Below the pieces are notes generated by a model, which ran no database searches, was not told the DNA's origin, and saw only the letters and a list, made by a program, of their open reading frames with translations. A stretch of DNA of 64,000 nucleotides from Methylovirgula sp. 4M-Z18. Its GTDB lineage: Bacteria > Pseudomonadota > Alphaproteobacteria > Rhizobiales > Beijerinckiaceae. Positions 29,096-37,461 of this stretch are shown piece by piece (position 1 is the stretch's first letter; the number at the start of each line of letters is the position of its first letter). The DNA lies in assembly GCF_037890675.1 (NCBI RefSeq), contig NZ_CP149574.1:1426001-1490000 (forward strand), read 5' to 3'. A program made the translations under genes and the position numbers.

Positions 29096-30922
29096 ATGGG
29101 AGCGGCGAAGGCAATCCTGGAAGTTGACCGGTTGGTCAGGCGCCTCGCGGCGGTTCTGGCAATCGATATGGTCGGCTATACACGATTGATGGAACGTGAT
29201 GAGGCGGGCACGCATCTTGCGACCCGCGCCTTGCGCGACGTGCTCATCAAGCCGACGATCCGGCAGAACCAGGGTCGCATCGTCAAATATACTGGCGACG
29301 GCTTTCTGGCCGAATTTCCGAACTCGCTCGATGCCGTCATGGCCGCAATCACGATTCAACGCGGCATGGTGCGCGAAGCGGCGCGAGAGACGCCGCTGGC
29401 GTTCCGCATCGGCGTGCATGTCGGCGACATCATCGTCGACGCGGACGATATTTACGGCGATGGCGTGAATATTGCCGCGCGGCTGGAGAGTTTTTCGGCG
29501 CCCGGTGGAATCGTGCTCTCGCAGGCCGTCCATGAGCAGGTGCGGCACAACCTTGCCGTCATCTTCGACGATCTGGGCGAATTGCACTTGCGTAATATCA
29601 CGCGCAGCCTGCGCCTTTTCGCACTGCCGCCGGCGCGAATCGCCGAACTGCCGGAGCAGCCGTTTGCCGCCGAGACGGCCGAAGGCCGGAAGGGCCTCGC
29701 ACAAGTGCGCCGTCCCACCGATTTCGCGCAACGCCTGTCGATCGCCGTTCTGCCTTTCGACAACATGAGCAGCGATCCGCAGCAATCCTATTTCGCCGAC
29801 GGCATCGTCGAGGACATCATCGGGGCTCTGAGCCGCTTCCGCAACCTGTCCGTCCTGCCGCGCAACGTCTCCTTCATTTACAAAGGCAGGGCGGTCGACT
29901 TGCGCGACGTCGGCCGCGCGCTGAACGTGCGCTACGTGGTGGAAGGCAGCGTGCGCCGCGCCGGCAACCGCGTGCGCATCACCGCGCAGTTGATCGACAC
30001 CAGCACCGGCGCGCATTTGTGGGCGGATTATTTCGACGGCCAGATGGCGGAAATTTTCGCGCTGCAGGACCAGGTGACGCAGCGCATCGTCACTTCGATC
30101 GAGCCGCGGGTGCGGGCGGCCGAGATCGAGCGGGCGAAGCGGACGCCGGTGGAGAACCTGGATGCGTACGACTGTTATTTGAGAGCGCTCGAATTGCGGA
30201 GTGTACTGACGTATGAATCGTTTTCCAAAGCGTTCGCGCTTCTCGAACGCTCGATCGAGCTGGACCCAAATTATGCGCCGGCTCTTGCGCACGCTGCTAA
30301 TTGCCTCGGTGCGATCCGAGATAATGGATGGAGTGTGCTTGATGATGCGACGACCCAGCGTGCGCTTAACTACGCCAATCGTGTGATCGAGATTGAATCT
30401 CATGATGCCGAGGCGTTATGCTATGCAGCACATTGTATCGCCGTTTTTGGACGGGACAGTGCGCGCGCTTTGGATATCATGCGACATGCCGTTGAGCAAA
30501 ATCCCAATTCCGGACTGGCTTGGGCAAGGCGCGGCATGGTCAATGTCTATGCAGGTAATTATTTGGAGGCGATCAAGTGCGCTGAACGGGCAAGGTCGCT
30601 ATACCTTGCAAGTGACGCGAAATTCGTGGTGATCCTAACTCATGGCATGGCAAGTTTGTTTGTCGGCGATTATGAGCAAGCTTTGGCCTACGCAGAAGAA
30701 ACTCTTCCGGATAGACGGTCCCTGGAGGTGATGGCACTCCTTAAAATCTTCGCTCTAGTGAAACTTAATCGAAATGATCAGGTGGTGGACGCAGCGAAGG
30801 CGCTCCTGAAAGACCATCCGAGCTTCACAATTTCCGGCTTTAAGGGGAGAACGCCGTTCGCTGGCCCCCAGCAAGAGGCGATCATCGAGCACTGCCTACG
30901 GAGCGCAGGTCTTCCCGAATAG
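29096..30922 (+). CDS. Class III adenylate/guanylate cyclase with TolB-like middle domain and TPR tail (copy 2)
   Basis: A 608-residue paralog of the preceding gene with the same domain order. The cyclase site is complete: AIDMVGYTRLM (Asp24), VKYTGDGFLAEF (Asp68 with Gly69), IYGDGVNIAARLE. The TolB/FlgO-like domain (RLSIAVLPFDNM to DQVTQRIV) and TPR helices follow. The last third is less GC-rich than the first two thirds and diverges most from copy 1. I start at MGAAKAILEVD; an in-frame extension upstream would run through the CRP-type box. The nearby CRP-like protein suggests cAMP as the product, but cGMP cannot be excluded. Confidence 0.88.
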   Translation: MGAAKAILEVDRLVRRLAAVLAIDMVGYTRLMERDEAGTHLATRALRDVLIKPTIRQNQGRIVKYTGDGFLAEFPNSLDAVMAAITIQRGMVREAARETPLAFRIGVHVGDIIVDADDIYGDGVNIAARLESFSAPGGIVLSQAVHEQVRHNLAVIFDDLGELHLRNITRSLRLFALPPARIAELPEQPFAAETAEGRKGLAQVRRPTDFAQRLSIAVLPFDNMSSDPQQSYFADGIVEDIIGALSRFRNLSVLPRNVSFIYKGRAVDLRDVGRALNVRYVVEGSVRRAGNRVRITAQLIDTSTGAHLWADYFDGQMAEIFALQDQVTQRIVTSIEPRVRAAEIERAKRTPVENLDAYDCYLRALELRSVLTYESFSKAFALLERSIELDPNYAPALAHAANCLGAIRDNGWSVLDDATTQRALNYANRVIEIESHDAEALCYAAHCIAVFGRDSARALDIMRHAVEQNPNSGLAWARRGMVNVYAGNYLEAIKCAERARSLYLASDAKFVVILTHGMASLFVGDYEQALAYAEETLPDRRSLEVMALLKIFALVKLNRNDQVVDAAKALLKDHPSFTISGFKGRTPFAGPQQEAIIEHCLRSAGLPE

Positions 30923-31116
30923 GATGCTCACCGCTTTGTTCAAATTTGCAGTTGCTGAATCTCTTGCGTGACAAGAGGCGGTGTATCAATTCGGAATGTT
31001 TGGGGGATGTGCTCTGGGGTTTTATCCGGTTGCTTTACATTCTTATTTTCTATGCCATTGTCAGCGGCGGATCTATTTCTTCGAAAATTGGGGTGTATTC
31101 CTTTAAGGGGGAAGCT

Positions 31117-31380
31117 ATGGCTAAATCGACGACTAGTGCTTCAGAAAAGGATCTTTGGAGCGATACTTATCTCCTGGTGCGGGCCAAGAATGGTACAGTC
31201 TACGCGATCTCCAAAGAGCATCTCGAAATGAATTATCGTAGAAAGGATCTGGAGAAGGGCAAGCATAAAGCCGCTGTTGATGCGGTGTTTGCGTTTGCTG
31301 AAGACCAGAAGAACCAAGCAGAGGCGGCTTTTGTCGAGACCGTCACAAAAGGCAACCAGTTACCACCTCCAGCGCCCTAA
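31117..31380 (+). CDS. Small protein upstream of ycaO, unknown
   Basis: An 87-residue reading frame starting after AAGGGGGAAGCT, a strong ribosome site. The protein is polar and helical (KHKAAVDAVFAFAEDQKNQ), has no cysteine or signal peptide, and ends in LPPPAP. I recognise no family. It sits 101 bases before the YcaO gene on the same strand, so it could be a substrate or partner of the YcaO-TfuA enzymes, but it has no Cys/Ser/Thr-rich core of the kind seen in azole-forming peptides. An upstream in-frame start at 30946 lacks a ribosome site. Confidence 0.6.
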   Translation: MAKSTTSASEKDLWSDTYLLVRAKNGTVYAISKEHLEMNYRRKDLEKGKHKAAVDAVFAFAEDQKNQAEAAFVETVTKGNQLPPPAP

Positions 31381-31481
31381 TAAACCTTGTACTAAAGAGC
31401 GTCGGGAGATTCGGTGTCTACTCGGCGCCCGTGGGGCCGGTCGGTGCTAGGCACGAAGTTGGGGAATTTTGGCAGTAACGA

Positions 31482-32741
31482 ATGACGTTTCCGTTGCGCC
31501 GTGTCTTCAACAGCATTTTCGCGCCGGGGGAAAGGCTTTCGCTCAAGGCGCACCGGAGCGCCACGCACCGTGTTCTTGACCCGGAAACATCCTACCAAAA
31601 CATCCGGCCCTTTTTGCGTTTGATGGGGGTGACGCGCGTCGCCGATGTCACCAATCTCGATTATCTCGGCATTCCCACGATCGCGGTCATCCGGCCCAAT
31701 TCCGTCAGCCTCGACGTTCAGCAGGGGAAGGGCATATCCCTCCTACATGCCAAGGTCTCCGGGCTGATGGAGGCGATGGAATATCATTGCTTCGAACGCG
31801 CGCGCCCGGATTGCCGCGGTTATGTCCCGAGGGATCTTGCCGGCCACCGCACTGTGATGCCCCGACGCTTGCTGCTCAAATCGCGCGCCTATGTCACGCC
31901 GCTCGACTGGCGGCGCGGCATCGACATGGTCTCGGGCGGGGAGGTTCTTGTCCCTGAAGAAATCGTGAGTTGCGACTACACGCGGCCGCATCGGTCTGGC
32001 TACGGATATTTCCTGCCGAGTTCCAACGGCGTGGCGACGGGAAACACGTTTGACGAGGCCGCGCTGCATGCCTTGTGCGAATTGATCGAGCGCGATGCCC
32101 ACTTCCTTTGGCGCCGATCGCCGTCCGCCCACCGCGCGGCAACGCGGATCGATCCGAGCGCGAGCGACGATCCGCACGTTCATCTCTATCTCGACAAATA
32201 CGCCAGATCCGGCATGCGCGTCGAGGTTTGGGAAATCACCTCCGACATCGGCGTGCCGGCGTTTCTGTGCGCGATCGACGATGAGGACTGTTCGCCGCCG
32301 TATCTCGGACGGTTTTTTGGCAGCGGCTGCCACCCGTCGGTTGCCGTCGCACTGTGCCGGGCCTTGAGCGAAGCGGCGCAGACGCGGCTCACGATCATTT
32401 CGGGCGCCAGGGACGACATCACGCCATCCGATTACGCCACCTTCGGCTGGAGCGGCAATATTGGCAGTTTGCTCGCGCGCCCGCCCATGCGGGCGGCCGA
32501 CGGGACGCGCCCCATTCAGAGCAAGTCCTTCGACACGTTGTCCATCGGCGAAGACTTACACCTCGTCATGGCGCGCCTGGTGAAAGCCGGCATCAAAACC
32601 TTGATTGCCTTTGATCTGACCGATCCCGATATCGGCATTCCGTGTGTGCGCATGGTCGCGCCCGATCTCGAAGGGCCCCATGATTGGCCCGGCTATCGCC
32701 CGGGGCGACGAGCAAGCAAATGGATGCGCCAATGGCAATGA
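31482..32741 (+). CDS. YcaO-domain protein (ATP-dependent cyclodehydratase/thioamidation type)
   Basis: A 419-residue YcaO enzyme. Nucleotide/Mg-binding positions are recognisable: KVSGLMEAMEYHC (Ser93, Glu97, Glu100), ALCELIERDA (Glu200, Glu203) and RALSEAAQTR (Glu297, Gln300). YcaO proteins activate backbone amides with ATP, giving azolines, amidines, or thioamides when paired with TfuA. The adjacent overlapping gene is TfuA-like, so thioamidation is the favoured role. No C-terminal PxPxP motif is present, as expected for TfuA-associated members. No cyclodehydratase partner (E1-like) or dehydrogenase is nearby. Confidence 0.88.
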   Translation: MTFPLRRVFNSIFAPGERLSLKAHRSATHRVLDPETSYQNIRPFLRLMGVTRVADVTNLDYLGIPTIAVIRPNSVSLDVQQGKGISLLHAKVSGLMEAMEYHCFERARPDCRGYVPRDLAGHRTVMPRRLLLKSRAYVTPLDWRRGIDMVSGGEVLVPEEIVSCDYTRPHRSGYGYFLPSSNGVATGNTFDEAALHALCELIERDAHFLWRRSPSAHRAATRIDPSASDDPHVHLYLDKYARSGMRVEVWEITSDIGVPAFLCAIDDEDCSPPYLGRFFGSGCHPSVAVALCRALSEAAQTRLTIISGARDDITPSDYATFGWSGNIGSLLARPPMRAADGTRPIQSKSFDTLSIGEDLHLVMARLVKAGIKTLIAFDLTDPDIGIPCVRMVAPDLEGPHDWPGYRPGRRASKWMRQWQ

Positions 32742-33469
32742 TCGTCTTTGCCGGGCCAAGCCTTGGCGCTGCGCCCGAGACCGACGGGCGCATCGTGTTT
32801 CGGCCGCCGGCGGCCTGCGGCGATCTTTTGCGCGCCTGTGGCGAGCGGCCGGAGGCCATCGGTCTCATCGACGGCTATTTCGAGACGCGGCCTTCCGTCT
32901 GGCACAAGGAAATCCTGTGGGCGTTGCGGCAGGGCGTTGCGGTCTATGGCGCGGCGAGCATGGGGGCGCTGCGCGCGGCCGAATGTGCCGCCTTCGGTAT
33001 GATTGGGCTCGGCCAAGTGTTCGCGCTCTACCGCGACGGCGTCATCGATCGCGACGATGAAGTTGCGGTGCAGCATGGCCCGCCGGAAACGAATTATGTG
33101 CTTTTGTCCGAGGCGCTGGTGAACATCCGAGCCACGCTGGCGCGGGCGGTGGCGGCTGGCGTGCTGGAGCAGGGTGGGGCTGATGGCTTGCTCGCTTGCG
33201 CGGCAGACCTCTTTTACAAGGAGCGCACCTGGGAAGCCGCCTGTGCCGCCTGGCAGGCGCAAGGAGCGGAACCTGTCCGAGCCGCGGCATTCCTGCAATG
33301 GCTGCCACAGCATAAGGTCGATGTGAAACGTGCCGATGCGCTGCAACTCGTCGCTGCTCTGTTGGCACACAAGGGGGTGGACAGACCCCCGGCGCCGGCC
33401 TTCGACTTCGCCCATACGCAATTTTGGGAAATCCTGCGGCGGCGGGTCGGCGCATCCGATTCCGCATGA
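32732..33469 (+). CDS. TfuA-like protein, YcaO partner
   Basis: A 245-residue protein of the TfuA family, first known from trifolitoxin loci. It shows MIVFAGPSLG at the N-terminus, then EAIGLIDGYFETRPSVWHKE and VYGAASMGALRAAEC, the family core. In archaea TfuA helps YcaO thioamidate methyl-CoM reductase; in bacteria such pairs make thioamide peptides. The start overlaps the ycaO stop (ATG at 32732 or 32738), so the two are translationally coupled. About 100 C-terminal residues are helical and less conserved. Confidence 0.87.
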   Translation: MAMIVFAGPSLGAAPETDGRIVFRPPAACGDLLRACGERPEAIGLIDGYFETRPSVWHKEILWALRQGVAVYGAASMGALRAAECAAFGMIGLGQVFALYRDGVIDRDDEVAVQHGPPETNYVLLSEALVNIRATLARAVAAGVLEQGGADGLLACAADLFYKERTWEAACAAWQAQGAEPVRAAAFLQWLPQHKVDVKRADALQLVAALLAHKGVDRPPAPAFDFAHTQFWEILRRRVGASDSA

Positions 33470-33686
33470 CGGGCCGCCCAGGAGGCGATGGCATTTGGAC
33501 GTATTGACGAATCCAGCACACAACCGGAAGTCCAAGTGGACGAGATCGGGAAATCGGAGGTCACTTTCGATTCCGCTCTGTTTTCACTCTCGTTCCGCAT
33601 GAGAAATCACTCTTTTTGCGGCGCCGCCACCCGAACCCGTGCTGGATTTTCACACGCGGTTGCCCGGGAGCGCAGCGGCGTGAAAT

Positions 33687-33715
33687 TTGACAAATCTGGA
33701 AAAAGAACATATAGT
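33687..33715 (+). promoter_or_regulatory. Sigma-70-type promoter
   Basis: TTGACA (33687-33692) and TATAGT (33710-33715) are separated by exactly 17 bases, one of the best consensus promoters in the window. The downstream reading frame at 33744 has AAGGA before its ATG and would be read from it. Confidence 0.7.
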
Positions 33716-33743
33716 GAACATTAATTTTACCAAGGAATTACAA

Positions 33744-33911
33744 ATGCATGAGTTAACGGACGGGCGCGCGCGAGATGCCCGTCAGGCGGAGGCGACACAT
33801 GCCGGGGTGGAGACCTTCGAGGGCAGGATCGATCGCGCGAGGGAGCAAAAACCTCTCCTCGACTTCAATGTCAAAACCATCGAATATCGGCTGACGGCGG
33901 GACCTGCATGA
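33744..33911 (+). CDS. Small protein downstream of tfuA with its own promoter, unknown
   Basis: A 55-residue reading frame with AAGGA seven bases before the ATG and a consensus promoter 29 bases upstream. The product is very hydrophilic (MHELTDGRARDARQAEATHA and a C-terminal KTIEYRLTAGPA), with no cysteine or signal sequence. I recognise no family. Its place right after the YcaO-TfuA pair, with a strong promoter of its own, makes it a candidate peptide substrate for that pair or a small regulator; this is inference only. Confidence 0.5.
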   Translation: MHELTDGRARDARQAEATHAGVETFEGRIDRAREQKPLLDFNVKTIEYRLTAGPA

Positions 33912-34672
33912 GAACGATGGGGAGGCATATGAAAATTTCTTGAGAACAAACTAATAGGGCGAATAGATATTATTATTCAATATATTACATGGAGGGTTGG
34001 GCAGAAATAGAGTGTTTCTGCGTGGTTTAGGGCAGTCGGCAGTCTGTCTTTAGCCCATAGAATTCTCAAGGATCACCTCGTTTCAACCTCCCTTCGACGG
34101 CCTGGCGCCGACGACCAACTTTGGGCCGCGTCATTTTCAAATGCGATTGTCCTGAAGGCTATCGGGGGAGCGGTTTCATTCCACACCTGCGCTCGAAATA
34201 TTGAACCTCTCGCGTTTCCAAATTAATTTTCACGCGAACGGGCACTGTGCATGAGGTTTTTGCGATAAAGGTGCTGGATAAAAGCGTTCTTTCAACTGTG
34301 CATCGGTCGACTATGTGATATATTTCACATTAGGGGATGTGGGAGTGGCGTTACATTCGACCCGCATCAAGAGTCGTCGCGTGTGCATATTTGCCGATCC
34401 GCACATGTCTCTTTCGATTGTCCTGGCGGCATGCAAACAATGTGCCCCGGCGGCGGAAGAGAATGGGGCCGCAGGATATGCGCACAAAACCCGTTTGCGC
34501 GAACGAATCGAACTGTCGGCGATTTGGATATGTGTGCTAGCGTGTGGTGCAGCGGTTAAAATGGCTGAGACATTCGGTCCGCGGGCGAGGGGACAGGCCG
34601 CCGCGGGACGAGGCAGTGGAGGATGACGTGAATCATGTGTTCGCATCCCGTTAGCCGAGGTCGCAAAGATCG
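33912..34672. other. Long AT-richer intergenic region
   Basis: About 760 bases without a convincing gene. The first 130 bases are clearly AT-richer than the surroundings (runs such as gatattattattcaatatatt). A perfect CRP-type box lies at 34314-34329. An open frame of 103 codons at 34315-34626 has no ribosome site and an unconvincing product, so I do not call it. The length suggests an unannotated small RNA or a large regulatory region. Confidence 0.5.
34314..34329. promoter_or_regulatory. Perfect CRP-type box upstream of the LuxR-type gene
   Basis: TGTGA-TATATT-TCACA is a second exact CRP half-site pair with six-base spacer. It lies about 340 bases before the LuxR-type gene, in the middle of a long intergenic region. 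Confidence 0.65.
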
Positions 34673-35392
34673 ATGAAGAACTCTGCAATCCCCATGGATA
34701 TCTCAGAGTCTGGCGTCGTCATCCTCGAGGAGCGTGCGCTGATCGGGGATATTCTGGTTCACGCCCTGAAGGAGGCCATCCCGAACCTTGCGACCCATGC
34801 GGCCCGCGATTTTGATGCGGTGCATCAACTCAATCCGAAAGTACTGATCGTCAGCCTGATGAGCCGCACGATGGACATCGCCCAGTTCGAGCGGATGGTC
34901 GGCGACGCATGCGTGCAGGCCAAGAGCATACCGCTGATCTTTCTCACCGATACGGCCGATGATGCGATGACGGACATTATCGTCCGTCACCGGCCGCGCG
35001 GCTGGATCGTGGCATCGCTCGGCTTTCCGATCATGGTGGCGGCCGTGCAACTCGTGCTGATGGGCGGTACATTCCTGCATACGGTCAACCCTTCGAAGCT
35101 GGCTAAGGCTCCGTCCGCCGCGCCGGCGGCCGCGCCCCGCCTTGAGCGCCGGCCCTCGTCGCCGTTGCTGATCGACCTTACCCAGCGCGAGCGTGATGTG
35201 CTCACGCAGCTCAAGCTCGGCAAACCGAACAAGGTGATCGCGCACGAATTGAATATTTCACAGAGCACGATCAAGGTTCACTTGCGCAATATGATGCGCA
35301 AACTGAATGTCTACAACCGCACGCAGGTCGTTCTCGCCTCGTATGGTGAGGAAGAGGTACGGGATGCAGACGCTTTGGAACCGGAAATTTGA
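34673..35392 (+). CDS. LuxR-type transcription regulator with degenerate receiver domain
   Basis: A 239-residue protein. Residues 10-140 follow the alpha/beta order of a response-regulator receiver, but the position of the phosphorylated Asp reads Ser (LNPKVLIVSLMSR) and the later acidic pocket is incomplete, so it is probably not phosphorylated. An Ala/Pro linker leads to a LuxR/GerE helix-turn-helix: LTQRERDVLTQLKLGKPNKVIAHELNIS then TIKVHLRNMMRKL. Phosphorylation-independent control, by ligand or partner, is likely. A gene for a CRP-like factor follows in the same direction. Confidence 0.82.
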   Translation: MKNSAIPMDISESGVVILEERALIGDILVHALKEAIPNLATHAARDFDAVHQLNPKVLIVSLMSRTMDIAQFERMVGDACVQAKSIPLIFLTDTADDAMTDIIVRHRPRGWIVASLGFPIMVAAVQLVLMGGTFLHTVNPSKLAKAPSAAPAAAPRLERRPSSPLLIDLTQRERDVLTQLKLGKPNKVIAHELNISQSTIKVHLRNMMRKLNVYNRTQVVLASYGEEEVRDADALEPEI

Positions 35393-35458
35393 GTTAAGAA
35401 CCGCGGATTCTCGGGCGCGAACGCGTTGCGAATCCCTCCGAATACCCGTAATTATTGT

Positions 35459-35493
35459 GTGCAATATGTGCACGCATAACGTTCCGGAACGTT
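35459..35493. promoter_or_regulatory. Two palindromes upstream of the CRP-like gene
   Basis: GTGCA-ATATG-TGCAC (35459-35473) and the perfect 16-base palindrome AACGTTCCGGAACGTT (35478-35493) lie side by side in the 237-base space between the LuxR-type and CRP-like genes. They are good candidate operators for one of these two regulators. Confidence 0.5.
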
Positions 35494-35629
35494 GTGACTA
35501 CCCAGATAATGGTATATAAAATGTGGCAAGGAGGGGAAGAAAAGAGCCTTTTCTCCTTTGTCTGTTTCCCGCCATTGTTTGGACTCTCAGGAGTCTTGTT
35601 TTGAACGTTTGTCCGCAATGGAGGCGATG

Positions 35630-36394
35630 ATGAGCGGCCACTATCCGACACAACGCTTGGAGAGCGCGCCCGCATCGGGTGACGAGACCTCCGGCGCAGG
35701 TGGTGCTGGCCATCGCATGCAGTTGAAGCGCGAGGTGCTCGCGCGGCATCCGCTGTTCGCGTTTCTGACCGATGTGGAATTGGCCCGACTCGCTCACTAT
35801 GCGCGCCTGCAATTCTTTCCGGCCAATACGCTGATTTTCTCCAAGGGCGACAAGGGTGCGAGCCTGCTCGCCGTGGTGAGCGGCCGGGTGAAGATCTGCA
35901 GCCAGTCGCCCGACGGCAAGGAAGTCATGCTGAATGTGATTCAGCCGGGCGAGTTGTTCGGTGAAATATCGCTGCTTGACGGCCGGCCACGCACGGCCGA
36001 CGCCGTGACCATGCAGGAGAGCGAGATCCTCATCCTTGAGCGGCGCGACTTCGTGCCCTTCGTGCGGCAGAACCCGGATGTTGCCCTGTCGCTGATGGAG
36101 GTTCTGTGCGGCCGTATCCGCCGGACCAGCGAACAGGCCGAAAACGTACTTTTGCGCGACATGCGCGTGAATCTGGCGCAGGTGATCATTCGCCTCGCGA
36201 TGCCCAAGCGCAACAGCCACGTTTCGGTGGTCGACGTCACGCAAAAAGAGCTCGGCCAGATGACCGGCCTGTCGCGCGAATCGACCAATAAGCAAATCCA
36301 GGAGTGGGTCCGCCGCGGCTGGGTGGAGACCTACAAGGGCGGTCTGTACGTGCACAACATGGCGGCGCTGCAGCAATATGCCGAGAATTCGTGA
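35630..36394 (+). CDS. CRP/FNR-family regulator, CRP-like
   Basis: A 254-residue regulator. The cyclic-nucleotide-binding domain has the phosphate-binding cassette GELFGEISLLDGRPRTADA with Glu112 and Arg121, matching cAMP receptors. The N-terminal cysteines that would mark an FNR iron-sulfur protein are absent. The helix-turn-helix reads VTQKELGQMTGLSRESTNKQI. Its Arg216-Glu217 align with the Arg-Glu pair of E. coli CRP that contacts TGTGA, with Lys221 in place of the second Arg. A 30-residue polar N-terminal extension is present. GGAGG precedes the chosen ATG. An intrinsic terminator follows. Confidence 0.88.
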   Translation: MSGHYPTQRLESAPASGDETSGAGGAGHRMQLKREVLARHPLFAFLTDVELARLAHYARLQFFPANTLIFSKGDKGASLLAVVSGRVKICSQSPDGKEVMLNVIQPGELFGEISLLDGRPRTADAVTMQESEILILERRDFVPFVRQNPDVALSLMEVLCGRIRRTSEQAENVLLRDMRVNLAQVIIRLAMPKRNSHVSVVDVTQKELGQMTGLSRESTNKQIQEWVRRGWVETYKGGLYVHNMAALQQYAENS

Positions 36395-36477
36395 GTTTTG
36401 AGCCTATAACCGGGCACGCAAAAAAAACTTCATTAGACCCTGGACACGAGATGACAGCTTTGCTACATCGCTCCCGC

Positions 36478-36505
36478 ACGCGCCGGCTGACGGCGCGTTC
36501 TTTTT
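36478..36505 (+). terminator. Intrinsic terminator of the CRP-like gene
   Basis: ACGCGCCG-GCTGA-CGGCGCGT forms an eight-bp stem followed by TCTTTTTC. It lies 84 bases after the CRP-like stop and just before the tRNA gene. Confidence 0.85.
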
Positions 36506-36509
36506 CGGC

Positions 36510-36585
<76 letters not shown>

Positions 36586-36894
36586 TTTAAATCAAAGACT
36601 TACGCAGATATCTTAGATATTGAATTAAGTGATTTGTTCGCCGTGGCGACATTTCGCAACTTTGATTGAGTGCCGGTGTCCGGCGCCACAGCTCACCATT
36701 GCCTCTTTCTTTTCAGCCTTATCGCTTGGCCCCGTTGGGGGCTCGGAGGGCTTGTGGACCCCAGCCCCCTTGGGGCAAGCTAAGGCTCCTTGGAATGGCC
36801 GCCTTCCAGCCATCTCTGTTCGGCCCTCTGGACGGGGATGTTCCGGCGGTTGCGACCCTTTCAAACTGCAACGATTCGCAGAAGGAAGCCGCCC
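36586..36894. other. Intergenic region after tRNA-Lys
   Basis: No gene is seen. Short GC hairpins (ccccgttgggg and gccccttggggc at about 36732-36779) occur. Open frames here have no ribosome site and are not called. Confidence 0.4.
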
Positions 36895-37437
36895 ATGTCC
36901 GAATCCTCAGAGCCAGAGCATGTCTACAACGTGCTGTTCCTATGCATGGGAAATTCAGCCCGCTCGATCATGGCTGAAAGCATCCTGAACAAAGACGGAG
37001 CCGGCAGGTTCAAGGCGCACTCCGCCGGTAGCAATCCAAATAGGAAGGTCAATCCCATCGCGCTCAAGACGCTTGAGCATGCGGGCTATCCGGTTGAGGG
37101 TTTTCGCTCCAAGAGCTGGGATGAATTTGCAACGCCGGCTGCGCCGAAGATGGATTTCGTTTTCACCGTTTGCGACGATGCAGCCGAAGAGAGTTGCCCC
37201 GTTTGGCCCGGCCAGCCCGTATCAGCGCACTGGGGTATTGAAGACCCGGCCCGCGTCGACGGCACGGATATCGAAAAGGAGGCGGCCTTCGTCACTACAT
37301 TGCGATATCTCAGAAACCGCATTTCGGCATTCATCGCCCTTCCGATCGCTGCTCTGGACAAATCTGTGTTGGGCCCGAGGTTGCAGGAAATAGGCCTGAG
37401 CGAGGGCACTACTTCGGGCCGAGACAGCCCAAGCTAA
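36895..37437 (+). CDS. Arsenate reductase, LMW-phosphatase type (ArsC-like)
   Basis: A 180-residue protein with the phosphatase-type loop C-M-G-N-S-A-R-S (Cys17, Arg23) in VLFLCMGNSARSIMAESIL. It then has FKAHSAGSNP and DFVFTVCDDAAEESCPVWPG, whose two cysteines could serve in the disulfide cascade of thioredoxin-coupled ArsC. AAGGAAG precedes the ATG. It would reduce arsenate to arsenite, but no arsR, arsenite exporter or other ars gene is nearby, so a general phosphatase role is a weaker alternative. The C-terminal 45 residues extend beyond the usual 130-140. Confidence 0.8.
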   Translation: MSESSEPEHVYNVLFLCMGNSARSIMAESILNKDGAGRFKAHSAGSNPNRKVNPIALKTLEHAGYPVEGFRSKSWDEFATPAAPKMDFVFTVCDDAAEESCPVWPGQPVSAHWGIEDPARVDGTDIEKEAAFVTTLRYLRNRISAFIALPIAALDKSVLGPRLQEIGLSEGTTSGRDSPS

Positions 37438-37461
37438 TCGTCGCAATATGAGCGCTGCGAT

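Noticed and set aside
33989-34030. Tiny frame encoding MEGWAEIECFCVV, considered as a Cys-containing RiPP precursor near YcaO
   Set aside because: Only 13 residues, no ribosome site and no leader sequence; probably chance.
34068-34084. aaggatcacctcgtttc resembles the 3' end of 16S rRNA
   Set aside because: Only this short stretch matches; no upstream rRNA sequence, so chance similarity.
34315-34626. 103-codon frame in the long intergenic region
   Set aside because: No ribosome site, starts inside the CRP-type box, and the product shows no domain or signal.
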